Shown here: one piece after another, positions 11,201-24,403 of the stretch
Layout: the number at the start of each line of letters is the position of its first letter
Numbering within the stretch: the first letter of the stretch is position 1
Assembly (NCBI GenBank): GCA_949825025.1
Contig: OX463784.1
Location: forward strand, 19,524,761 to 19,588,760
Direction: 5' to 3'
DNA from: Siphlonurus alternatus
Taxonomy: Eukaryota > Arthropoda > Insecta > Ephemeroptera > Siphlonuridae
DNA: 64,000 nucleotides
Notes under the pieces: generated by a model
The model's database searches: none
The model's input: only the letters and a program-made list of their open reading frames with translations
What the model was told of the DNA's origin: nothing
Made by a program: the position numbers and the translations under genes

Positions 11201-13574
11201 AACATAAGGAAATAAACAATCCAATAGAAGAAGATGATTATCGTGTCGGTACGAGCCATGAAAGTAATAATATTATTTTAATTTATAATAATAAAATTAT
11301 ATTTAGTAACAAAATGAAAAAGTGTCAACTGTGTCAACACGCTATATCATCGAAGACAATCTGCCTGCCTTAAAAGTGAAATGTAAGTATTTATACTGAT
11401 CAATATTATGAACTGTTATATAAACAATTATCTACAATCCTATCGGATCAAACTCCCTGTGTTGTTTTTCACAATTTCAAATCGGACGCTTTTACCACCA
11501 AGTGCTCGGTTGAAATAGTTTATACTTTCAAACACAAACAGATCCACCAGGTTAAGAATGAGAAAGTATATGCTAATATACATAATATATATTATATCAT
11601 TAATATATGAAGTGATTTTGAACGATCGTCGAACTAAGTTGCTACTGTAATCACTTTTCCATATTACCTAGTATACAGTCTGTCCTTTGCGCAGATGCTC
11701 ATTCTTTTTTTTTTTTTTTTCTCGAGTACTTTGAGTACCTCTTAACATTTAAGTATATAGTCAACTGTGATCCTTATTTAGCCTTGTCAGGTAATGTTAG
11801 TATTTTAGTTTATTAGCTCATGATGATAGTTTGACAGTAAAATATATTATTTTGTCTTAAAAAAAAAAGAAGTAATGATCATGTGGGTCTCGAACTATGG
11901 AACCTTTAGAGTCGTTACTTTTGTTAGGAGGGATACAGAGGCTAACAAATCGATGTTTGCTGTGAGGGGGAGAAAACGGTACTTAGGAGACCAGACATTA
12001 CCTCTGAGTCTGACAGAGAATTTTCACAGGAATGTTTCTACATTAAGGGTAGACTGGTGCATTTTACTTTATGTATCTTATATATTATAAGGGAGTATGT
12101 TTTTACCTAAAACTGCAGTGCACTCTCTTGAATACTAAAAGTGTAACTCATTTATTAAATTTTAACAAAACTCTAACTGTTATTTAAAAAATAAAGAAAA
12201 TTTAATTTAAATATTAATAAATTTTAAAGTTAATTTTGAGAAAATTTAGTTATTAAATTTTAAAGATATTTACGAAAGAGATAACCAGGAAAATAACCAA
12301 GCTTTCTCATTAGCCACGGTTATTGTAATCCTTACTCAGAGTGAAATTAAACATGGATAATACAGGAACAACTTTGATGGGTTCTCTTGAATCCAAGATT
12401 AAAAGATAATACAGTATAGTCTATTGCATTTTATGAATCGTTCACAAAATTATGATACCGTGAGACGAAAGTAAATTAGAGAGACAAAAAAGTATTGAAT
12501 TAGTTTTGAATTGTATTTTTTTCATTTGGTTAATTATTATAATGAAAAATGAACACAAAAAAACTCCCTAATAACGATTATGTTCTGTAGCAAAAATAAC
12601 AAAATTATAGTTACAGGTATAAGAGAAAATAACTTGTTTTTATTTCTGAACTACAGTTCTGTTATGTTACCATGCTGGCATGAAAATCTTAAAATTAAGA
12701 ATAACAAAATATCATAAATACAAAATATTGATGGTAAAGTAACTGCAGAAAGTTGCCATTAAAAAAATTCTAACATTATAGAATCTGAATTACTTTTATG
12801 TATAAAATAAATAGTAGGTTTGCAAGTTTGTTTGTTGTCAATTCCATTATTAACTTTCTTATTTCCATACATTGAGGCACACCTTTAATTAAAAACGGAA
12901 GTGTCACCACAATTGGATTGAATTTAAAAGCCACGAGAGCAAACCATGACGACCATCGTAATTAAGGTTTCCATAGTCACACTATGCAAATGACAAGGGG
13001 GTTGGTGTGAACCCTACACGTTTGTTACAATTCTTGACCCTTCGTTTGTTTACTTAGAGAGAAAAATCCAATCAGTAAACTTCATTTTAGGGGACAATTT
13101 TTACTGTTTTTTTTCCAATAAAATAAATTGAATCTTGTTCAGCAAAACAGGTAGCAATGTAAGGGGATATAAAAGTTTAGTTTCTAATGCGTTGAAATGT
13201 ATCAGTTAAAGTGGATTGGGACTATTCAGTATAATGAAATGATTATATTACTTAAATAATATACTTGATATATTATAGTGTTAAAGAAAAGTAAATACAC
13301 TACGTTGACATGAAGGTGTTTAATACGAATTTGTTGATAACGGATAATGTTACTTATGTGTCGTCGTCAACGGATCCGTATGTCATGTGACGTAGTGCAT
13401 TGTTTATATTTTATTGAAATTGGATAAAAATTGAGCGGAATCAGAATTTAAACCATATTAATCAAACTGATTTAAGACAACCTCTATACAAGTATTATTC
13501 AGTTTCTTATGTGAATTTCTTATTGACACTCGTGGAAAATTGAGAGAACTCTGTATTAAAATTAAAGTTTATAA
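8229..13574. other. Long AT-rich spacer
   Basis: No supported gene across about 5.3 kb. Noted items: an (AT)n run at 11047-11072; GC-richer unique patches at 9260-9560, 10140-10220, 11880-12060 and 12890-13060. The last contains TAATTA-type and ATGCAAAT (12984-12991) motifs and could be regulatory DNA, but this is only suggestive. The frame 11875-12090 has a mixed amino-acid composition but no recognisable domain or splice context. Confidence 0.4.
11047..11072. repeat. (AT)n microsatellite
   Basis: About 13 alternating AT units within an AT-rich stretch. Confidence 0.8.
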
Positions 13575-13709
13575 GGGGCATTCACAAAGTCTTAAGGCCA
13601 CATTTAAGGCTCGATAATTTAAAGCTTGATTTTGATTTTTTTACACCCAAAATTTCTGATCTTAAATTATTGAGCCTTAATTGTGGCCTTAAGGCTTTGT
13701 GAATGCCCC
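13575..13709. mobile_element. MITE with GGGGCATTCACAAAG termini
   Basis: 135-bp element with long inverted arms: GGGGCATTCACAAAG, CTTAAGGCCAC and TTAAGGCTC on the left are mirrored by GAGCCTTAA, GTGGCCTTAAGG and CTTTGTGAATGCCCC on the right. It shares the ATTCACRAAG terminal core with the elements at 46013, 58310 and 61289. Two of those have clear 3-bp flanking duplications, so a PIF/Harbinger-like origin is likely. Here the flanks (TAA on the left, TTT on the right) are not a clean duplication. No coding capacity. Confidence 0.75.
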
Positions 13710-14303
13710 TTTATTATTTAACTCTCAAATGCTATATTTTAAAAACTAGAAAAATGCAACAAATTATATTAATTTATAATAAAATGAACTCCTATTGATA
13801 CTAATTTATAATAACTCAATATTTTAATTTCTAAAATATCAATAAAATATAATAATATAACTGAAAACACCCACCCAATTTAATATTATACATCTTACAT
13901 AATAATTTGATACACGAATTCACATTATATAATATATTTTAAGTCCATGTAATAATTGTTTATAAACATAATGTAATCATTGTAGCGTTAAAATTTCTCT
14001 CTCTCTCTACTTGGTTGGTATATATAGTTTGTTGAAACTTAGACAACAAGGAGAATAACATAAGGAATGTGTCTAGAACAGACTTATATATACGTAACCT
14101 AACTGAGTGAGCACAGAGGGAGTGTGCAGCCTGATTAGCCGCCTGGCTTCTCATGTGGCCGCCGCACAGCTCGTTGCTGAAGAGGAGGAGGCTCCTGTCT
14201 AAGACAAGACCTTCCTCCTCTTTTCTTTCCCTTCCCATACACCTGCATGGACTGAGACAACAGTAGAATACTAAATAACTTTTACAACTCCGGCGAGAGA
14301 CAA
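13710..14303. other. Spacer with GC-richer block beside the (GA)n tract
   Basis: 14090-14250 is clearly GC-richer (ccgcctggcttctcatgtgg, gccgccgcacagctcg). On the minus strand it is open for 92 codons (13960-14238), but the translation shows no domain. It could be an untranslated exon or promoter of an unseen gene. I have no splice or poly-A evidence. Confidence 0.3.
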
Positions 14304-14454
<151 letters not shown>

Positions 14455-14556
14455 AAAGTCGGACTAGTTTGTTACTTCTAACAGATATACTACTGATATC
14501 TTTTCAGTGTTAAAAAAAAAAAAAAGATACTTATCTATCTTTGTTTTATTTTTGTC

Positions 14557-14949
14557 TTAAGGTAGAGATAACGCCGAACAGCTGATCGACGTAACGCCCT
14601 TTGATTAACATGTAAACCTTAGCAAATTGACAAAAAATTTGAAATTTTTTTGAGAGGCAGATATTAGTACCTAAAAGCCATAGAAAAAATTTCAAAACGA
14701 TTTAACGAGCCCATTTTTTTTAATTAATTTTTTTAATTTTCAGCATAGGGCTTTCCCATGGAGAGCCAAACTAAAAAATTAATTTAAAAAAATCGGCTCG
14801 TTAAATCGTTTTGAAATTTTTTCTATGGCTTTTAGGCACTAATATCTGCCTCTCAAAAAAATTTCAGAATTTTTGTCAATTTGCTAAGGTTTACATGTTA
14901 ATCAAAGGGGATTACGTCGAACAGCTGTTCGACGTTATCTCTACCTTAA
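14557..14949. mobile_element. TTAA-flanked foldback MITE (piggyBac-like)
   Basis: 393 bp with arms of about 170 bp. The left arm begins TTAAGGTAGAGATAACG and the right arm ends CGTTATCTCTACCTTAA. Internal blocks (AACATGTAAACCTTAGCAAA, GAGGCAGATATTAG, TTTTAGGTACT, ATCGTTTTGAAA) are mirrored in order. TTAA at both ends fits piggyBac target-site preference. TTAA is self-complementary, so it could also be part of the TIR. The AACAGCTGTTCGACG palindrome sits just inside the right end. No transposase frame. Confidence 0.8.
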
Positions 14950-16730
14950 AGGATTTAAAATTTTACTTTATTTTATAATAATATTTAAATTATTAAAAAT
15001 TGTTCAAAATTAAAATGTTGCAAAACTTGTGCATGCGGCCAATAAATGGCCGCGCTGGGGGCATACATGACCAAAATGTGTCAATTGCCCCAAAATATCA
15101 ACCAACCAAAATGCTGCAATTATGTAATGCTCTGCATAATAATTTCAACGGAAACTAGTATAAGCCGGCACTAGGAACCAATTGATAAGAGTTAAACCGT
15201 AAGGAAAGTAGTGGAAAGTCCAAGGGATATCTGTAAAAATTCAGAAGGGACTCTCAACAGTAAAAAAAAAAAAAAGAAAAAAATCTCTATAGGAAATTAA
15301 TTATTTTCTTTTGGAGTGAACAGTGGTGAACAGTGACATTTACATTAGAAAAAGAGTATGTTAAATAATGTATGGAAAGAGAAGTCATGGTGAATATAAT
15401 ATTATGAATATAGTTACAATGCATTAGATTGCCAATTTTATAATCAACCCCAATGACTTGTTTCATTCTTCAATCAATGTGTGGTAAGGATTAATTTTAA
15501 ACAATTATTGATTTTTAAGGACATTATATTTCATACCACCAAACATGGAAACCATCGATGAAGTATTTTAATAACAAATTTTTTTAATAGTATTCAAAAT
15601 CATTTGATACATAAATTTTGATTTCCTCAAAAGTTTTTGTATTTTTAAATAAAATGAAAACCTTAGCTTACATTCAATCGAATAAACTCCAGTTTATGGT
15701 TATAGTTATAATTAAAAACAACCTATTTAAAACTCACAAGAAAATATCATAACTAAATTTCTTAACTTTATTAATAAAAATAGTAATATTTCATAACATT
15801 CCATAGTATAGCGTTGGTCATGTATTTACATAGCATCTAATTTAGTACATAACCATAATTCAATTAGTCAGCCAAACAACATGGAACGTCTGGGAATGTC
15901 AGTGCACTGCAGTAGCAGCAGGAGACTATACCAATCAGCATGCAAATCACGCCTCGCCGCATGACAGTTATACGTTAACAGCCCTCTGAGGCCTCGCATT
16001 GTGATCACCGCTGCCTAGCATTGATATAATAGTTGTTGCATAGTGTGAAAATAATGAGCAATTTTATATTTTTTTTTTAATAATTTTTTATTATTACAAT
16101 TTCAACGCAATGTTAAAAGATAAATATATATTTTTTAAATATTGATATTATTTTCAATTTTAAATCAATTTTTTTTTCGCATTATAATTAATGAAACATA
16201 TATTATTGACATTATTGACGTGCTTATTGTATGCAATCGAAAGGCAATAAAAAATTATGAATTATGAATTATTTACTTATAAATACAAATAAATTAATCG
16301 CCATTTCTAAAGGAAACAACAGCTCTGATAGCTATTTGTTAATATCGCTTAAAAGGTATGTCACTTTGTAATTATGCATAGAATAGTCATATGTGCTATT
16401 TATAATGACAATATGACCAAGTAAATTAATTAGAAATTTACAATTTTTACTAAAAATCAACATGAATGAATACACGAACGTAACAACTGATATAATAGTA
16501 CGAACCAACAAAAAGTACACGATAGCAGCAGAGTGATTAACATAAAAAATCTGAAACGTCCCGCCCGATTACAAGGATTAAGCAATAATGAAAAGCTAGA
16601 TATCCTCTTTATTGATTAGAAAATTATTCATACATATGTAATGAAAAAAATCATTCAGCTACATTAACATTCGTACTTCCTAAAATAATATAATATAAAA
16701 AACATAAAAATTAAATATATGTATACAACA

Positions 16731-16913
16731 TTATTCAACCCTAACATGTATAAACCCTTGGTTAAAGTCCACAAATTCTTTTTCCCCCCCGAAATACTTT
16801 AAATCCTCAATTCTAACAATTTCTGGTCGCACGCGTTCATCTGAGAACGTGTCAACTCGCCCTAGGCCGCAAGGGAACTCAGAATTGAGAAAAAAATCCT
16901 TCCTTCCTGTCAT
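16731..16913 (-). other. Coding-like 60-codon open frame, possible exon or gene relic
   Basis: I do not recognise this protein. The frame differs from other short frames in the window because its composition is balanced: charged residues D, E, K, R are spread throughout, with segments such as TFSDERVRPEIVRIEDLKYF and FVDFNQGFIHVRVE. The DNA here is also GC-richer than its surroundings. The frame stays open for about 11 codons upstream of the ATG, to a stop, and ends at a stop at the left edge. No clear splice acceptor or donor brackets it. It could be the last exon of a gene, a fragment of a transposon protein, or chance. Confidence 0.25.
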
Positions 16914-18675
16914 CCCTAACTGAGCTCCCTTTAAACTTGATCCTCACAAATGAAGACTCACAATTTCAATTTCATGTTATTGATCTTGAGGAGAAATTAA
17001 GACTACAGGTCTTCTTATTGATATGGTTGCAAGTTTGGTTTTGCTAGATATAACCCCTAACTTTTACAGTCATACTTAACGAGCATCTCATACATAAATG
17101 TAACATTTGAATTTTGTTCTTTTTCTTTTCAAATCCAAACTATCTAGCACTTCTCTCTTTCCCCCATTCTACTTTGCTCCTTGTCAAAAAAGTAGACATT
17201 TTTTACACAGGTATTAAAACTTGATTTATAGTCCACAATTTTTTAGAATAAAAAAATTAAATATACAGTAATAATTAATTTAAGTTTTATGCATTAAAAT
17301 AATATTACTGTTATATTAGATTTATAAGTAATAGTGTGTAATTCCCATCAATTTGTTTGTTTACAATACTAATTAAATAATTAAAAATACATTTATAAAT
17401 AATACTTTATTAACTCAATAGATGTAGAGCACACAAAACTCTTGCTTACGTACGGCCGTATGTTATAAGACTGCAGGAAATATTACATGAAAGTAAAATC
17501 CTTATAATTACTAAAATAACACTAAAAAAAAAAGAAGTACTAAACAAAGAAGCTGATATTAGCACTTGGCATGATATGGAATATAGAGCATTTAATAAGG
17601 ATTATTATCACTAGTCTTAGGAGATGGTGAATCACTCTGAAAATTATAGTAAACCTTCCTTACATTACAAAATTATAACAAATATTCAGTAAAAAAAATG
17701 GAGCAATAATCAATTTTTTTAGATATACAGGATATAAATGGTGAGAATCATTGCAAATCTGGCGGCCTTAAGTCAAATCAGCATATTTTTCAAATAAAAA
17801 ATTAATACCTCAAAAACTGGACTGAATAATTACTTTTTTACTTCAGAATGTGTTCTCTATGTTCTGATCTAAATTTTACATTTTTTACCATAAAAAAATA
17901 ATTACTGTATAGTGACAATAATGGCCTCAAAACGAATATTGTTAAATATATTGATATAATAAGAAAGTCACAATTTTTATGACTATGAATGTACTTGACA
18001 CCCTCACTTGTCACCCTTACAATTGGCAAACGCTCTTCTACCCCTCTTTATCCTCCCACCACTACCCCTATATATATATATATAGCAGAAGGCAAAAAGC
18101 ACACGAGACCCAAACCCCCCAATCTCCCTCCGTTTTATACGAGAGCAAAAAAAAAATACGAGTGGAAAGAAATGATGCGAATAAAAAAAAGAAAACTTAG
18201 TTAAAACCATTCTAGTGTAAATTTAGCAAAAGAATAATAATATATATGTGACAATTATTGTTATTACAGTTGTTATTACACTTGAGTGTATTGCCTTTTG
18301 AATTGCTCATGGGATGGTTTTTAATGTGATATATTTTATGTGAAGTATACTAACAAAAAAAAAATTCATGAATAATTTTATTATTTTATTTATATGATTG
18401 TGGGAATTACAATGAGAGATGTTATGGTCTGCTAAGGGTTTGTTTGTTGCAAGAAATTGGATCGTTATATTTATATTCAGTAGTCTAATGGATTAAAATA
18501 TAAAACCCATATCGTTTAGTGTATGGATCTCGAAATTAGTTTACAGTATTGTATTGTTATAATAAATCACCAGATTTTAAACATATGCTGGTAAAATATT
18601 ATATTCAAGAGGTGTTTCTCGGCGTGTTCCGCATGTCAAATGTCAATATCCTTCAATATTCTAGTTTCCATGGTT

Positions 18676-18683
18676 TATAAAAG
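18676..18683 (+). promoter_or_regulatory. Possible TATA box (TATAAAAG)
   Basis: TATAAAAG followed by GCGC lies in a local GC-richer context (gtttccatggtttataaaaggcgcagc). A start site would be expected near 18705. No open frame or splice donor downstream confirms a gene, and TATA-like strings are common in AT-rich DNA. Confidence 0.2.
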
Positions 18684-20319
18684 GCGCAGCTTCGTTTTGT
18701 AGGAATTAGAATAATCACAGCAGTGCTGGGTTGGGTCTACGAAGAGCCAGGGATATACTTCTATTGCAACAATGCACAGTAACATAGAACTAATTCCGGA
18801 GAAAAAAATGAGTAAATAAAAATTAAATAATGTGAAACATTTGCTTGACGTGTTCATTATTTCGTGACATTTTTCGCTTAAAAATAATACAAACACTAAG
18901 CAATTTGTTTGTAAATCATAAAACATTGTTGTTTTTTTAAATCTAATAATTAAAAGCAATATACATTCTAAGATTGCATGCATGTTCACTATATACAAAT
19001 GTAAACAAATTCCTGTTAATATGCAAACACGCAAAATATGCCACTATAGTATTATATCAGAAAATCAAGTGACATTTTTATATACGCCGGAAAAACTGTA
19101 CTTTCGTTCGTTTCGACTTTTCCTTTTTACCAAACGATTTATTTTTCTATCTTATTTTGTATACAGTACAAATGAATTATTCTCATACAATAAAGTTATA
19201 AATTTTTACTATATATCAAGACTTAGTGGAAAACATAGAGAATGATATACCGTCTACTATAATCCTCATGATGTTAATCCTAAATATATATCCATTATTT
19301 ATATAAAAAAAGAACATATAGGAAGATTTTTTTTTTTACTTTTTTCTTGCTTGTCTCACCCGCCTTTCTATTCATGCATATTCTGAAGCAGCAACGGTGG
19401 TGTCAGGTTGATTATTTGTGTGATCACACAGCGAGAGAGGGGGGTTAGATATAGGGAGAGTAGGTGGAGGCCCGTATATTTACCAGTATGCAGATCAGTT
19501 AGAGAATAAATATATAACTGCGGGAGGAGAATCGAGTATCATGTTACATGCATATGTACACTGTAAAAATATTATAGGCATATATATTTTTGTTTATTAT
19601 ACATGTTGTTTTAAGGCATGGATCTTGAAGTAAACAGCTAATATTTTGGTAAAGAAGTGATACAAGATTATATATAACTTGTTTATATGGCATATTTTCT
19701 AAGCTGACTAAGGGAACTATGAAAACCTGTCAAGACGGGCATTTCAATTTTTTTGTCAGTAAATGGACCGAAGCATTGTCCCAAACCTGGGATAACCATG
19801 CCCACATTACTGCACATGGTTGAAAAGCGTGATTAATTATTTACACTTTTCAGGGAAACTTAATTTTATATATTTTATAACTTGAAATGGTTACTGATAT
19901 AAATATTAACAATGATCTGTACCAATTACCTTTAAAAGGTGTAATAGTGAATTACTTCCAAATTAATTTTATAACGTAGTATAGGTAATTATAAACAGCT
20001 AAAATTTCTTAATAGAATTGAGATTTTTTTTTTAATTTTACGCATTTAATTATGTTTTATTGAAAAAAATGAGCTAACATGAAGTTGAAGTTGAAATTTC
20101 TAATAAAACAGACACAGCTACTGGTGTATGTTACAAGCTGTCATAATTTTTATGTCTAAGATTTTATAATAATGTCACTAAAATTTTGTGTAGTAAAATA
20201 AATAAGTAATGCGCTGCCGAGAGTAAATTATTCTGTATTTCTTAGTTGAAAATTTACGCTTTCATTTCGTCAACACGCTAATCTTATTATTTTCATCTCG
20301 AAAACACATTTTATTTCTT

Positions 20320-20458
20320 ACTCGCTCATGAAATGAGAATGAAATGGAGACATTTGTCCTAACATTTCATGTTCAATAAGAGGAAAGAAGACGTAATCTC
20401 GTCTTTTTCACTCCTTTTTACTCAAAAATAGTGCAAAATAGGAAGAAATTAGACGAGG
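20320..20458 (-). repeat. Diverged dispersed repeat (copy 2 of 2)
   Basis: The reverse complement of this segment aligns with 3270-3400: cctcgtctaatttc, cctattttgcac, gagattacgt, ttcctctt, aacatgaaatgttag and ctcatttcatgagcgag occur in the same order. Non-coding; class unknown. Confidence 0.5.
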
Positions 20459-22674
20459 AGAGAAGTAATAAAAGCGAATAAAAGAAAAAAAAATAACTCA
20501 AGTATGGAAACATTTTTTTCCAGTGTAGTTATTGCGAGTATAGCTACCTGCAGCTTTTGTATGTCATGAATCATTCATATTTTTTTTATTTTTTTTTAAT
20601 ATTTAAGCTTTGCTTTGTGTGTAAATGTTGACGGATAATTCCTTTTTTGGGCTTTATATCCATAAAAATTCAAAGTGAAATCACAATAAAAAAAAGAGAA
20701 GTTAAGCTTGTTGATATTTTTTAGTCTTTCTCTTTCAAAATTATATTAAATTTTCTAAGAAAATTCAAAGTAAAATAACAGTAATGATAATTTTACCATG
20801 CGCAGTTTTCAAGCATTTTTATATAAAATTTCGCTGGAGTTTCAAGAACAATTTTTTTTTTATAATTCCAATGTAGTCATTATGAGAAAAACAAAAGCTT
20901 ATTAATGAGCTGATTTCTGTTTCTACTATATTAAATGTAAATAAATTGATGCTATACAATGTTCAAATAGTTACGATATATTACTGTATAATTTGTTTAA
21001 GTTAGATCAAATTTCATGAACTTTTATAACTATAACTCATACAATTTACAGTAATTTCAATGCATTGATCTTCCAAAACCAATAAATCATTTTGCTATTC
21101 ACATATATTGTAACATATTACACTAGCCCACTGAATAATGTAGTATGATGTACAGTACATCCACCGACAATTGTATATATACACCTTTTAGTGTTATTTT
21201 TAAGATCGGTCAAGCCTTTATGCAATATATGATAATTTACTATAACTTCATTCTTCATTGGTTACTTGAAATTTATTAAATTACACAAAAAATATATTTA
21301 CATTCTCATTGGAAGACAAAATCGCTATCAGCAATGATGGAGAACCAAGGATGCACATAAATATGCGATTCTTTAGTTATTTTTAGTAAATTTTTTAACC
21401 AAAGTGCTGGAGAATCTTTACCTTTTTAAAATCATTGAAATATCCAACAAGGAGAAAAACAAATCTTATCCCTTTCAAGAAAATTCAGCATGCAGTTATA
21501 GAGTTCACAATTTAGAACAAAACTGTCACTTAGAAATAATATTTTAATTAACTTGTTATTAAAAACAAAATAAAAACATTATACTGAGGAGAGTATAAGC
21601 ACAAATTATCATTTTTTTTTCTTTTCTAATCTTCTTCAAATATTTTTCTGATCACGACTCAGTTGATAATTTAAATAAGAGGGGATTCTAGATACATTTG
21701 GCAATTGGTGTACCTTATTTTATAAACAGATTCCCACAAGGTATATTAATATAGAATATTTAAATTGCATGCATGGTTATAATAAAATAACATCTAAAAT
21801 AGTTTAATTTTACCATTTTTGAACTTCAAAAAACTTATTTCTTATTTATATTTGATATAAAATATTACCACAATAAATTATTATCAAATAACAAAAAATA
21901 TGTATTTTAAACATAATAACTTTTCTTTAAATAAATTCTATTTCATATCATAATATTTTTTACGTATACTTTTTTTTTTAAACTTGTGATATATTTTAAG
22001 AAGATATCAAAATGATATCGATATTTCATCTCACGTATCTAGACATATATATGAGAGATATAAAAATATCTTTAGCCTAAAGCAAGAGAGAAGCTAAAGA
22101 GCTTCCGACATACCCACCCCCTTTCTCTCTCTCTCTCTCTCTCTCTTCTATCTCTACTTTTTTTTTCTCTCTTTTTTTCGTTGCTTCAACCACCGACAAA
22201 CCTAGTAACTTTTGCTGAAGTTCAGCGTTCAATTTCAAATCGTCGAAAGTGGCTCATAAATTATTAATCGCAATACCAATCAACTTGATTGTCCCTTGGG
22301 ACATGAGAAAGAAGTTCCTTTTTTTTTTTTTTTAGACTTACCTACCTTATTTGTAACATAAAAAATATATATATGTTAAAGCTTTATTTTATTTTTCTCT
22401 CTACTTTTAGATTAGAGTAACCTTTATATTTAACCTTTTAACAATTGTTACAGTATAAAATTGAATCGTTATCACTTTATTTATGTTTCAATTTTTTTAC
22501 TTAATTTATATTTTTACAGGAAGGGAAAAAATTGTGAGGCCATAAATTATATAATTATGTGTAGTATCGTGCTCTCAGGTAACTTTTTTGTAAAAATTTT
22601 AATTTGAAGAAATGTCTTTTGTAATATAATGTATGAAATATATTATTGGTTCAAAAATATATTTCAAATTAAAG
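20459..22674. other. AT-rich spacer with a (CT)n run
   Basis: Nothing gene-like. (CT)n at 22124-22146 and poly-T at 22319-22333 lie in an otherwise AT-rich region. 22080-22330 is a unique, slightly GC-richer stretch. Confidence 0.4.
22124..22146. repeat. (CT)n microsatellite
   Basis: About eleven CT dinucleotides followed by a degenerate pyrimidine tract to about 22180. Confidence 0.8.
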
Positions 22675-23016
22675 CAATGGACAACATACATGAAAAAAAT
22701 TTATTGCAGAAATAAATAGAGGGTACCAAATTATGCTATTCTGATTTTTTTCACATTTTTTTTAGACCCGGAACTATTTTTAAATAATTATTGAAAGTGC
22801 GGCCACGCCCCCTGGAGGCGTCAATTGGCGTCCAGTCTCTATCCTTTTTAGTAATAATTCAGGGGTGCCAACTGAAATCACAGGACTTTCAATAATTATT
22901 TAAAAATAGTTTCAGGTCTCAAAAAAATCTGAAAGAATTCAGAGTAGCATAATTTGGTGCCCTCTATTCATTTCTGCAATAAATTTTTTTCATACATACA
23001 TGTATGTTGTCCATTG
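22675..23016. mobile_element. Foldback MITE, CAATGGACAAC subfamily (intact copy)
   Basis: 342 bp bounded by CAATGGACAACATACATG and its reverse complement CATGTATGTTGTCCATTG. The right arm carries an 8-bp TATGTATG-type insertion relative to the left. The inner arms share the family core (ATTGCAGAAATAAATAGAGG, CAAATTATGCTA, CCCGGAACTATTTTTAAA). The centre is GGCCACGCCCCCTGGAGGCG-like instead of TGACGTCA. This is the best reference for the copy split by the satellite array at 24985/45173. Confidence 0.85.
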
Positions 23017-23474
23017 TTTTGAAGGAACCCAGATAATCCTATAAGCAACTTAAAACGGTCATACTGGAAGAGCCCGGAAGTTCAAGAGTAAAGTTTATGT
23101 AGTTACTCTACAACATGCAGAGTTCAGTTAAAATATTAAATAAAAAAATATATATTTTTATTTACTTTAAAAAAAAATAAATAATGAAATCGGCATTTTC
23201 TTATTTATTATTATTGTTATTTTTACAAGCAAACAATGTATAAACCTTACCGCATGATAACGCCGTGAGGTTAGACAACTTGTTCAACATGAAACCTAAG
23301 GTTAGAAAATATCATGTCTTTCCGCTGCTACAAAAACGTATCTCGCTCTATTTGGATGCTAAGCAATCAAGGTGAAATGTTCTCAAAAGGTGAACACTTA
23401 TTATAATATGGATTGAGTAAATATCAGCAACGTAAAAATTATATGATAATTTATTAAATGCTTATATGAAATGG

Positions 23475-23786
23475 AATATTAGAATGTGAAAATTTTAGTG
23501 GTTTAATTGAAAGAAGGGGTAAAAATATGGTACTGTGAATTTTTTCAGATTTTTCTGAGACCGGAAACTATTTTTAAAAAATTAATGAAAGTCTATTTTA
23601 TGACGTCATGGGCGGCACTGCTCTATCCTTTTTCTTAAAGAGTGCCGCCCGTGACGTCATCAAAACAGTCTTTCAATGATTTTTTAAAAATAGTTCCTGG
23701 TCTCAGAAAAATCTGAAAAAATTCACAGTACCATATTTTTACGCCTTCTTTTGATTAAAACACTAAAATTTTCACATTCTAATATC
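23475..23786. mobile_element. Foldback MITE, TGACGTCA centre with distinct ends
   Basis: Ends are ATATTAGAATGTGAAAATTT and its complement. The inner arms (GAGACCGGAAACTATTTTTA, TCAGATTTTTCTGAGACC) belong to the same core as the copies at 1.1 and 60.1 kb, with two TGACGTCA palindromes in the centre. The outer 60 bp or so do not match the other subfamilies. No coding capacity. Confidence 0.8.
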
Positions 23787-24260
23787 TCAATGAATATTGA
23801 AACTAGAGATGATACAGAGAAAGTTTCGTCTTCTCACGGTTATCAAATTTATCGACATGTTCAATCTTGTATCAGAGCTTTAATTTAAATCAGTTCCTTA
23901 CAAGTTCTCTGCTGACATGCACGTATGACTAGTTCAAATTATATATTAATTAGTGAGATTACTAATGGGAGTTTTAATACCAAAGAACATAAAATACTAA
24001 TTTTATTCGCCCGTCACAAAAAGCTTATAGGCATTAAACGATAAATGTTACATTAATTTTCCCTGTATAACATACAAGAAAATTTTATACATAGAAAAAT
24101 TATATATTATCATGTAATATGGACTTTATAAAATTTATTTTAGCTTATAGATATTTAAAATACAAATGAAGTTATGTTATTATATATTCAAGTATTTAAT
24201 CTTGACAACTTTTTCGGCTAAAATTGATTGTAAACCCAAAATGTCAAAATTTGAAGATGT
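23787..24260. other. AT-rich spacer
   Basis: No gene or repeat recognised before the tetranucleotide tract. Confidence 0.4.

Positions 24261-24403
<143 letters not shown>

Larger units (their letters stand above)
14950..20319. other. Long AT-rich spacer with unique GC-richer islands
   Basis: No named gene. The unique, less AT-rich island 15880-16030 includes CCAAT (15931-15935) and the octamer ATGCAAAT (15940-15947). The stretch 16731-16913 and the TATA-type stretch near 18676 are listed separately. 18000-18130 is C-rich on the plus strand and contains a TATATA run. 19340-19560 is another unique GC-richer patch. These may be regulatory or intronic. Confidence 0.4.

Noticed and set aside
11860..11910. 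Minus-strand GTTCGAGAC followed by a T-run, resembling a polymerase III unit
   Set aside because: The T-arm does not pair and no A box is placed correctly; a tRNA or tRNA-derived SINE cannot be supported.
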